Assembly (NCBI GenBank): GCA_045222795.1
Contig: JBGUZF010000017.1
Location: forward strand, 15,025-79,024
DNA from: Colimorpha sp045222795
GTDB lineage: Bacteria; Bacteroidota; Bacteroidia; Bacteroidales; P3
DNA length: 64,000 nt
Direction: 5' to 3'
Positions 23,051 to 29,690 of this stretch are shown here, piece after piece (position 1 is the first letter of the stretch; each line of letters starts with the position of its first letter). The notes beneath the pieces are model-generated. The model ran no database searches. It saw only the letters and a program-made list of their open reading frames with translations, and was not told the DNA's origin. Both the position numbers and the translations under genes were made by a program.

Positions 23051-23078
23051 TTTCAATTTTCAACTTTCAATTTTCAAT
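23051..23078. repeat. 7-bp array in the tRNA-Leu leader
   Basis: Four units (tttcaat, tttcaac, tttcaat, tttcaat) between the promoter and the first tRNA-Leu; same family as the aroE arrays. Confidence 0.85.
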
Positions 23079-23084
23079 TTTAAT

Positions 23085-23167
23085 GCCCAGGTGGTGGAAT
23101 TGGTAGACACGCTACTTTGAGGGGGTAGTCGCCATAGGCGGTGCAAGTTCAAGTCTTGTCCTGGGCA
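23085..23167 (+). tRNA. tRNA-Leu (anticodon GAG)
   Basis: 83 nt. Acceptor stem GCCCAGG / CCTGGGC, D loop with TTGGTAGAC, anticodon stem CTACT / GGTAG with loop TTGAGGG reading GAG, a long variable arm typical of Leu, T arm GTTCAAGTC, discriminator A. CCA is not exactly encoded (the next bases are CCC). Confidence 0.93.
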
Positions 23168-23188
23168 CCCACCAGAATCAATGTAAGA

Positions 23189-23270
23189 GCCCGGATGGCG
23201 GAATTGGTAGACGCGTACGTTTCAGGTGCGTATTTCGAGAGGAGTGCAGGTTCAAGTCCTGTTCCGGGCA
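23189..23270 (+). tRNA. tRNA-Leu (anticodon CAG)
   Basis: 82 nt. Acceptor stem GCCCGGA / TCCGGGC, anticodon stem TACGT / GCGTA with loop TTCAGGT reading CAG, long variable arm, discriminator A, and encoded CCA at 23271-23273. It lies 21 bp after the GAG isoacceptor and probably shares its transcript. Confidence 0.95.
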
Positions 23271-23279
23271 CCAAGAGGA

Positions 23280-23306
23280 AAGAAGACCAAACGGTCTTCT
23301 TTTTTT
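23280..23306. terminator. Terminator after tRNA-Leu(CAG)
   Basis: A perfect 9-bp stem (AAGAAGACC / GGTCTTCTT), 4-nt loop, then a T run. The flanking A and T tracts make it work in both directions. Confidence 0.9.
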
Positions 23307-23308
23307 AT

Positions 23309-23372
23309 GCCCGGAACAGAACCTGAACAAGTACCTTTGCCCCTTCAACCTCGGCTGGCTATGCCATCGGGC
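23309..23372 (-). pseudogene. Degenerate inverted tRNA-Leu relic
   Basis: On the minus strand the last 20 bases (GTTCAGGTTCTGTTCCGGGC) match the 3' end of the neighbouring tRNA-Leu(CAG) at 18 of 20 positions, and the beginning GCCCGATGGC matches its 5' end GCCCGGATGGC with one base missing. The middle has lost the anticodon arm and variable arm. It faces the intact gene across the shared terminator. Confidence 0.65.
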
Positions 23373-23381
23373 GCCAAAAAG

Positions 23382-23413
23382 AGAAGACCAACAATATTGC
23401 TGGTCTTCTTTTT
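23382..23413. terminator. Second terminator-like hairpin with the same stem sequence
   Basis: AGAAGACCA / TGGTCTTCT with a 10-nt loop and T run. The stem repeats that of 23280-23306, so the tRNA relic is bracketed by two near-identical hairpins. It also lies 50 bp after the stop of the large minus-strand gene and may end that transcript. Confidence 0.8.
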
Positions 23414-23462
23414 CTATTTACAAGATTTACTAGATTTCGCCCGCGTCAGTGGGCAGGAGCCT

Positions 23463-26400
23463 TTAGTCGTTCTCTTGATACACAGTGCTACTGAACCACT
23501 GCAACCAGTTGGGCACTTCACCAGAGTTGTTGCCAACGAAGTAGCGGAAGGTACCCATGCCTTCTTTTTCAATCTTGCGCTGGTCGAGGGGTATAGCCTT
23601 GATCTTGTCGAGCCATGCGCCGTCGGAGCCGTAGATGGTGAGTTCCTGACCCGCAAGGTCATACTTGAAGAAGTACCAGTGGTCCTTGGCGGCCTCGATG
23701 TAGAAGGTCATTATCTGTGTGTTGCCACGCTTGGAGATCTGTGCCTTGAGGCGCATCTCCAAGCCCACGGGCTTGTCGCCCACGGCTACCAGGGTCACCT
23801 TGCCATCATAGTAGAGCCCCACGGCGGGGTTGTGCTGCCAGCGCACATGGTCGAACAGCAGCGTGCTCTGCATGGGGGCGGGAATCTCGGAAAGCTTGCC
23901 GGTGGTGCTGTACATAGCATAGACGCCGGCACCCTTATCGGCACCGAGGTGGTACATCATGGCGTGGCGCAACTCAGGGTTGGTATTGCCCATGGCGAAG
24001 CTCAGGCGCAGGTCTTCCTTGATGTTGTTGTACAAGCCCTCGACGACATCCTTGGCCAAGGGGAAGGTCATGCCGAAGACCGTGGCGAGATGGTCCTCCT
24101 TGTCGTCCTGTATGCCCACACTGGCGGTACCGTAGGCGTAGAAGGAGGCCTGCGACTTGCGCAGCGTGAGGTTCACCAAGCCCTCGCCCTCGACATTGCA
24201 GTCGGTAGTGCTCATGGCCAGGTAAGGCTCCACGATGATGTCGGGGTCTGAGACCTTGGCCTCGGAGGCTATCATGTACTGCTTGCGGTCGCCGAGATAG
24301 GTGAGCACGCCGTGGGCCGAGAGGAGCTCGTTGCCCTCAACCTTGGCATCGGTGAGGAAGGCAGGCTGCATCTTGAGGGTATGACGCTCGAGCAATATCG
24401 AGGTGGCGATGCGACGGCCGTGCCAGTCGGTGGCCTGCTCGGGCACAGCGACATGGACATGCTCGGGGTCGGTATAGCCCTTGTACGCCAGCAGGCCGAG
24501 CTGTTCCTTGGGGATGCAGGGCTGCAGCAGTCGCACGCCACCCTCGAACCACAGATAGGCATGGTCGCCCTCGGCACGTACCTTGCCGGCGAAGCCGAAG
24601 GCAGAACTGATGGTAAACGATGCGCTGTCGCTGATGGTGCCGCTGGCCACTGTGACACCGCGAGCGTTGACGGCAATGTCGTTGAGGAACAGGCGCTGGG
24701 TCTTCTTGGTGTCGTTATGGTAGTCCATATAGCCCTTGCCGGTATACTTTTCAGCACTGGCAATCATCACGTCGGCACCGGTGACATAATGCCACGCGCT
24801 GTCGCGGTTGAAGATAATCTTGGCATTAGCCATGATGCCCATCTTGCCACCGTTGTGTATATGCAGGCTGTCGGCAGCGGGGGCTATGGCGGCGTCAGCC
24901 ACATTTATCAAGAACACGCCCTGGCTCGAGAGCTCGCCGCGCTCGTAGTCGTAGGTCGACAGCAGCGAATGGTAGCTGAGCTCCTTGGCCTCGGGGGCGG
25001 TGCCCACGAAGCGCACGCCGGGCAGGTCGCCGCGTTTCTGCAGGCGCATGCGGATATCCATGGCATCCATACCCTCGGAGGTGGGACGCGTGGAGTTGGC
25101 GATGTCGAGCACCTTGCGGTCCATATTCCACGTGAAGACGTCGGCATAGGCGGCCTGCTTGACGAGCTGCAGCTCGGTGCGGGCGGGACCGTCGGCGATG
25201 CGCAGCTCGGCGATACGCTTGTCGTAGTCCACATGCGAGCGCACATGCTTGGCCGTGAAGGCCACTGCGTTGCGCTTGGTGCTCTGAAGCGTGAAGTCGC
25301 TCACCTCGGCGTTCATTTCCATGGCCAGCAGGTCGAAGCGTGGGCTCACCAAGGTGCCCTCCCTGACGGTGGCTGTACCAGCCGCCGTAGCACCCTTGGG
25401 CGTGATGTCTATGCGTCCACGGAACTGGGCGTCGTCATGATACATGCGGAAGGGCCGTCCCTTGGTGGTGGTGGCCACGGCCATCGAGTCCATATAGGGG
25501 TACCAGCGCTCCGTGAGTTTGCCGCCGCGTATGTCGGGGAAGCCCTGCTCCTCGCGCACAAAGAAGGTGTCGGTGGTGGCCGACATGGAGTCGAGCAGGA
25601 AGAGATAGTTCTTCGAGCGCGTGGTGGAGGTCAGGTAATTGAGGTCACCCGAGCCTTTGAGACCGAAATGGTCGAGAGTTATAGTATTGTTGTAGGTTCC
25701 CTTGCCGCCGTAGGCAGGATAGCCGCCGGCGGGAGTCTCTACCTTGAAGCCAAGGTAGTAGTCGCGCTGTACGCTGAGGGGATAGGTGATGTCGGGGAAG
25801 ATGCCGCCAGAGTTGAGCACACCGTTAAACTGCAGCTCGTCGGTGACAAAGTCCACAAGGCTGTTGATGGTGAAAGGATGCAGCGTATAGTAGAAGCGGT
25901 CGCGCACATACTTGCCGCCGCAGATGTCGCGCTTGTCGTAGTACACGTAGCTGTTCTCGCGACTCTCGAAGATGGGGTACTCCTTGTTCTTGGTCAGTCC
26001 GCAGTGGTTGTCGGGCTTGTCCACACGCAGGCTGCCCACCAGTGCGTATAGGGGCGTCATAACCATGTGGTCGGTGTCGGGATTGTCGAACTCGGGGACA
26101 TAGAAGAACAGCGAGTCCACCTTAGGCAGCTCGAAGCTGAACTGCTCGTAGTTGAAGTCGGCGTCGCTGACGAACATGATGAAGCGGCCCACGTCGATGC
26201 GGCCAGTGAAGCCAATGGCACGGTTCTTGCCCACGGTGATGTTGCCCCCCTTGGGGTACACCACCACCTTCTGGCTGTCGCTCACCACGAACTGTTTCAC
26301 GCCGCGCATCTTCAGCAGGTAGTCGTCGAGGCTCATGCGGGCGTTGTAGCCCTTGGCGTTGCTCTCGAGCGACAGGGCGTCGTAATCGAAGCCCTTGGCC

Positions 26401-28022
26401 TTCGACTCGGCCTTCACATAGTCCTCCAGTTTCTGGTTCACCTGCACGCGGCCGGTCATCTCGTTATACGACACCAGGCCATAGCGCGCCAGATTGTGTA
26501 TCATCAACTGCGTCTGGCTTATGTCAAGCCCTATGTCGTTGGAGAAGGCTTTGAGCGAGAAGTTCCACGACGTGGCTTCGGCGAACTCGTAAACGCGGCG
26601 CACGGGGCTCACATCCTCTATGCCCTGTATGTCACGGGCCTTGCGGTAGGTGTAGCAGTTGCTACTCTCGAAGGTGGCCTGGCTAGCCGAACCCGAAGTG
26701 GTGAGGTTCGAGAACTCCAGCTCGCTGCCAGTGGTAATCCATGTTATGTCGTCGCTGTAGATATCCAAACCGTGGTACGAGTCGATATAGGGGCAGTAGT
26801 AGTTGCGCTGCTGGTCGTTGCTGAGCACCACCCTGTGCTCGGCGGCGTTGTAGCGCACCGTGACGCCGGTGTTGCTTATCGAGTCCTCCTCGCCGATATA
26901 GAAAGCCACGGTGGCATTCTCGCTCACCACACGGTCCTGCGTGAAGGTCATCTTCAGCGAGGTGACAGCCATGCGGGGCTTGCCGTCGGTGTTGAACACC
27001 AGGCTCGCGGGGTGCTTGCTCGACGCCGTGAGGAACTTGGCGCCGTTCATCATGAAGCTGCCGCGGTAGTCAACGTCGGGCAGTATATTCTTGATTACAA
27101 AGTCGCGCTTGTAGCTGCGGAAGCGCGGGTAGCTGTACTTCTCGGGCTCCATGGCATTGCTCAGCACATCCTCCACCTTGCCGATGACGGGGTCGCTGAA
27201 ATAGTGCGTGTTCACCAACCTCACACTGTCGGCGCTGAACTTGGGAAACTTGGTCTCAGCCTTGTACTTGCCCAGGTCGGCATAGCACACCTCTGCATTC
27301 AGGCCCGTGCGGCCCCAGTCGATGCGGCCACCCTCGCCCTGCCACAGGTTCTCCTTGTAGTCGTACACACCCGTGGTACCGTTGATGACGTTCTGGTCCT
27401 TCGACGAGGCATAGCTCAGGTTGGACGGTGTGTCGAACCACACCAGCAGCTTACCATCCGCGACACCAAGGCGGAACGGGGTCTTGGCGTCGAAGCGCCA
27501 CTCGCACGAGTTGCTGCGGTAGAGCACCCTGTCGGAGAAGAGCGTCTCGCAGAAGTCCACATATTCGACAACGGCCTTGGGCTTGGCGGCACGTTTCTTG
27601 AGGGCTTCGAGCGAGGTGACGAAACCGTCGAGGTTGGGCGCATTGCCGTAGGCGTTGGCCACGCTTGTGCCGCCGGCGGGTGTGGTGGCTATGGCGGTGA
27701 ACACACGCGTGAGGCCGCACACCTCGGGGTTACCCTTCATCTTGGCCTTCACGGCGTAGGTGTAGACACCCACCAGGCGTTCCTGCATGCTGTTGTCGAG
27801 ACTCGAGTAGACCGATCGGAAGGCCTTGATGGTCTTGGTGTTCTCCTTCTGGCGGTCGCCGTCCGATGTCGACTTGTTCATCCATTCCAGCAGTTCGTCG
27901 GGCAATCCTGCGACGGTGAACTCCGTGGCCTGCTTGGGCTTCTGGGCCGAGGCAGAACTGAGAATTGAGAATTGAGAATTGAGAATTAAACTCAGGCAAA
28001 CAAGTGCTATGTATTTCTTCAT
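23463..28022 (-). CDS. Large secreted protein of unknown function (1,519 residues)
   Basis: I do not recognise a named family. The start at 28022 is preferred over the frame's first ATG (28061) because it directly precedes a signal peptide (MKKYIALVCLSLIL ... SSASAQ). The mature part opens with a helical stretch (LPDELLEWMNKSTSDGDRQKEN), then long beta-rich segments with no membrane helices, repeated short motifs of the type GR.D...F, and ends YFVGNNSGEVPNWLQWFSSTVYQEND. There is no T9SS tail and no lipobox, so a periplasmic or outer-membrane-facing place is inferred. Its signal peptide is partly encoded by a 7-bp array. It stands alone between tRNA-Leu and prfA. Confidence 0.85.
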   Translation of the reverse strand: MKKYIALVCLSLILNSQFSILSSASAQKPKQATEFTVAGLPDELLEWMNKSTSDGDRQKENTKTIKAFRSVYSSLDNSMQERLVGVYTYAVKAKMKGNPEVCGLTRVFTAIATTPAGGTSVANAYGNAPNLDGFVTSLEALKKRAAKPKAVVEYVDFCETLFSDRVLYRSNSCEWRFDAKTPFRLGVADGKLLVWFDTPSNLSYASSKDQNVINGTTGVYDYKENLWQGEGGRIDWGRTGLNAEVCYADLGKYKAETKFPKFSADSVRLVNTHYFSDPVIGKVEDVLSNAMEPEKYSYPRFRSYKRDFVIKNILPDVDYRGSFMMNGAKFLTASSKHPASLVFNTDGKPRMAVTSLKMTFTQDRVVSENATVAFYIGEEDSISNTGVTVRYNAAEHRVVLSNDQQRNYYCPYIDSYHGLDIYSDDITWITTGSELEFSNLTTSGSASQATFESSNCYTYRKARDIQGIEDVSPVRRVYEFAEATSWNFSLKAFSNDIGLDISQTQLMIHNLARYGLVSYNEMTGRVQVNQKLEDYVKAESKAKGFDYDALSLESNAKGYNARMSLDDYLLKMRGVKQFVVSDSQKVVVYPKGGNITVGKNRAIGFTGRIDVGRFIMFVSDADFNYEQFSFELPKVDSLFFYVPEFDNPDTDHMVMTPLYALVGSLRVDKPDNHCGLTKNKEYPIFESRENSYVYYDKRDICGGKYVRDRFYYTLHPFTINSLVDFVTDELQFNGVLNSGGIFPDITYPLSVQRDYYLGFKVETPAGGYPAYGGKGTYNNTITLDHFGLKGSGDLNYLTSTTRSKNYLFLLDSMSATTDTFFVREEQGFPDIRGGKLTERWYPYMDSMAVATTTKGRPFRMYHDDAQFRGRIDITPKGATAAGTATVREGTLVSPRFDLLAMEMNAEVSDFTLQSTKRNAVAFTAKHVRSHVDYDKRIAELRIADGPARTELQLVKQAAYADVFTWNMDRKVLDIANSTRPTSEGMDAMDIRMRLQKRGDLPGVRFVGTAPEAKELSYHSLLSTYDYERGELSSQGVFLINVADAAIAPAADSLHIHNGGKMGIMANAKIIFNRDSAWHYVTGADVMIASAEKYTGKGYMDYHNDTKKTQRLFLNDIAVNARGVTVASGTISDSASFTISSAFGFAGKVRAEGDHAYLWFEGGVRLLQPCIPKEQLGLLAYKGYTDPEHVHVAVPEQATDWHGRRIATSILLERHTLKMQPAFLTDAKVEGNELLSAHGVLTYLGDRKQYMIASEAKVSDPDIIVEPYLAMSTTDCNVEGEGLVNLTLRKSQASFYAYGTASVGIQDDKEDHLATVFGMTFPLAKDVVEGLYNNIKEDLRLSFAMGNTNPELRHAMMYHLGADKGAGVYAMYSTTGKLSEIPAPMQSTLLFDHVRWQHNPAVGLYYDGKVTLVAVGDKPVGLEMRLKAQISKRGNTQIMTFYIEAAKDHWYFFKYDLAGQELTIYGSDGAWLDKIKAIPLDQRKIEKEGMGTFRYFVGNNSGEVPNWLQWFSSTVYQEND
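27954..27988. repeat. 7-bp array inside the signal peptide of the 1,519-residue protein
   Basis: Five units (agaactg, agaattg three times, agaatta) encode LILNSQFSILSS in the minus sense, just before the predicted cleavage site SSASA-Q. A single-unit change would abolish expression of the long frame. Confidence 0.9.
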
Positions 28023-28119
28023 ATCAGTGAGTTTTCTTTGTTGTTTAACATGAATTGCCATTTAATTATCTATGAATTAATGGCCAATTCGTGATAATTC
28101 GTGTTATTATATCAAAATG

Positions 28120-28127
28120 CAAAAATA
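28120..28127 (-). promoter_or_regulatory. -7 element for the 1,519-residue protein
   Basis: Minus-strand TATTTTTG matches TAnnTTTG about 98 bp before the start at 28022; no clear -33 box. The leader contains the short duplication aattcgtgat/aattcgtgtt. Confidence 0.45.
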
Positions 28128-28196
28128 CTGCAATTCCGCCACACGGAATTTGCCATCACCGAAAAGTTATTAAAAGCATAGTGTTTATTACGGCAA

Positions 28197-28394
28197 AGCC
28201 CCGTAGGGGCGGCAGATATTAGCCGTGGGTGGAGCGTAGCGCAACCCACGGGGAACAGCGTCATATAGATATTTCGAGCCCCATAGGGGCGGCACATTGG
28301 CGGTGTGTGTCGCCCCTACGGGGCTCAATATTACGGGGGTATCATGTTCCGTGGGTTAACACCCACGGCTAAATTATGTCGCCCTTACAGGGCT
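28197..28394. repeat. Palindromic interspersed repeat elements, two facing composite copies
   Basis: The stretch between the large gene and prfA holds agccccgtaggggcggca with a ccgtgggt...acccacgg hairpin (28197-28250), a second agccccataggggcggca (28277-28294), and inverted counterparts cgcccctacggggct (28311-28325) and ccgtgggttaacacccacgg plus cgcccttacagggct (28349-28394). They read as one composite unit and its inverted copy. No gene is visible in 28128-28402. REP-like elements of this look are common in Bacteroidota; here they lie just after the prfA stop. Confidence 0.75.
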
Positions 28395-28402
28395 AGGATT
28401 GA

Positions 28403-29473
28403 TCATCCCACCGACGCCTTCAACTTCTCGGCATTTTCGGCGAGCTGGAGGGCTTCGATGCACTCCTCGATGTCGCCGTCCATAAAGGCGGGGAGGTTGT
28501 GCATGCTCCAACCTATGCGGTGGTCGGTGACGCGGCTCTGAGGGTAGTTGTAGGTACGCACTTTCTCCGAGCGGTCGCCAGTGGCCACCATAGTCTTGCG
28601 CTTGGAGGAGAGTTCCTCCATATATTTGTTGTACTCGCGCTCGTAGAGGCGGGTGCGGAGGATGCTAATGGCCTTCTCTTTGTTCTTTATCTGGCTCTTC
28701 TGGTCCTGCATAGAGACTACAATACCCGTGGGGATATGGGTCAGGCGCACGGCGCTGTAGGTGGTGTTCACGCACTGGCCGCCGGGACCGCTGGCGCAGA
28801 AGGTGTCGATGCGCACGTCGCTCATGTTCAGCTCCACGTCGAACTCCTCGGCTTCGGGCAGCACCACCACGCCGGCGGCGCTGGTGTGGATGCGGCCCTG
28901 CGTCTCGGTGGCGGGCACGCGCTGCACGCGGTGCACGCCGCTCTCGTATTTCAGTAGGCCGTAGACACCCTCGCCGGTAACCGTGAAGGTGATGTCCTTG
29001 TAGCCGCCCGAGGTGCCCTCGTTGAAGTCGGTGACCTCCACCTTCCAGTGCTTCTTCTCGCAGTAGCGGGTGTACATGCGGAACAGGTCGCCGGCGAAAA
29101 TGCAAGCCTCGTCGCCACCCGTGCCTCCGCGTATCTCCACCACGGCGTTCTTCGAGTCCTGCGGGTCGGCGGGGATGAGCAGTATGCGTATCTCCTCCTC
29201 CATCTTGTCGCGGCGCTCCTGGCTGGCGAGGAGTTCTTCCTTGGCCATCTCCTTCAGCTCGGGGTCTTTCTCGTTCTCCAACAGTTCCTTGCACTCGGCT
29301 ATGGTGTCGAGCAGCGCTTTGTAGTCCTTGTAGGCTTTCACCACAGGCTGCAAGTCCTTGTAATCCTTCGACAATTTGACGTAGCGCTTCATGTCCGCAG
29401 TAACCTGCGGGTCATTCATCTGCTGTTCAATCTCTTGATAACGAGCGTATATTGCTTCTAACTTGTCTAACAT
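28403..29473 (-). CDS. prfA: Peptide chain release factor 1
   Basis: 356 residues from the ATG at 29473; the open frame runs further upstream but MLDKLEAIYARYQEIEQQM is the family start and a -7 element lies 8 bp before it. RF1 recognises UAA and UAG through the PAT tripeptide (187-189, in QRVPATETQGR) and triggers hydrolysis through GGQ (231-233). The text after GGQ reads CVNTTYSAVRLTH where most bacteria have HVNTTDSA; this is the Bacteroidota form, not a defect. It stands alone, bounded by repeats downstream and by the FnIII terminator upstream. Confidence 0.96.
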   Translation of the reverse strand: MLDKLEAIYARYQEIEQQMNDPQVTADMKRYVKLSKDYKDLQPVVKAYKDYKALLDTIAECKELLENEKDPELKEMAKEELLASQERRDKMEEEIRILLIPADPQDSKNAVVEIRGGTGGDEACIFAGDLFRMYTRYCEKKHWKVEVTDFNEGTSGGYKDITFTVTGEGVYGLLKYESGVHRVQRVPATETQGRIHTSAAGVVVLPEAEEFDVELNMSDVRIDTFCASGPGGQCVNTTYSAVRLTHIPTGIVVSMQDQKSQIKNKEKAISILRTRLYEREYNKYMEELSSKRKTMVATGDRSEKVRTYNYPQSRVTDHRIGWSMHNLPAFMDGDIEECIEALQLAENAEKLKASVG

Positions 29474-29481
29474 AACGGGTG

Positions 29482-29489
29482 CAAAATTA
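29482..29489 (-). promoter_or_regulatory. Promoter of prfA
   Basis: Minus-strand TAATTTTG at 29482-29489 with a TTTG box at about 29508-29511 (18-bp spacing). The start codon is only 8 bp downstream, so the leader is a few bases. Confidence 0.7.
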
Positions 29490-29635
29490 CGAAAGTTGAG
29501 CGAAATACAAAAAAAAATTTGTATTTCCGAAATGAAGTTGCTTAGGCCATGAGCACCTCTTAATAAATTATTGTAGCGAATAACGTCGGCGTAAGCCAAA
29601 ATTACAAAAAAAAGATAAATGGAGAAGAAAATAAA

Positions 29636-29670
29636 ATGGTAGCCAGCCAAATGAGTCGGCTGGCTACCAT
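29636..29670 (-). terminator. Terminator of the downstream giant/FnIII module
   Basis: A perfect 13-bp stem (ATGGTAGCCAGCC / GGCTGGCTACCAT) with a 9-nt loop, 20 bp after the FnIII stop, followed on the minus strand by TTTATTTTCT. The second module ends with a similar hairpin at 41293. Confidence 0.9.
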
Positions 29671-29690
29671 TATAAGATCCTTACAGGGCT

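Noticed and set aside
26067..27968. 633-codon plus-strand open frame opposite the 1,519-residue protein
   Set aside because: Antisense shadow without recognisable motifs or upstream promoter.
28112..28540. Short frames beginning MCRPYGA in the prfA-downstream gap
   Set aside because: They are translations of the palindromic repeat elements in either direction, not genes.
28403..29473. GGQCVNTTY in RF1 suspected as a damaged catalytic loop
   Set aside because: The GGQ itself is intact, and the C and Y replacements are, to my knowledge, normal for Bacteroidota RF1.
29474..29650. 59-codon N-terminal extension of RF1
   Set aside because: It covers the prfA promoter and non-conserved AT-rich sequence; MLDKLEAIYARY is the known family start.
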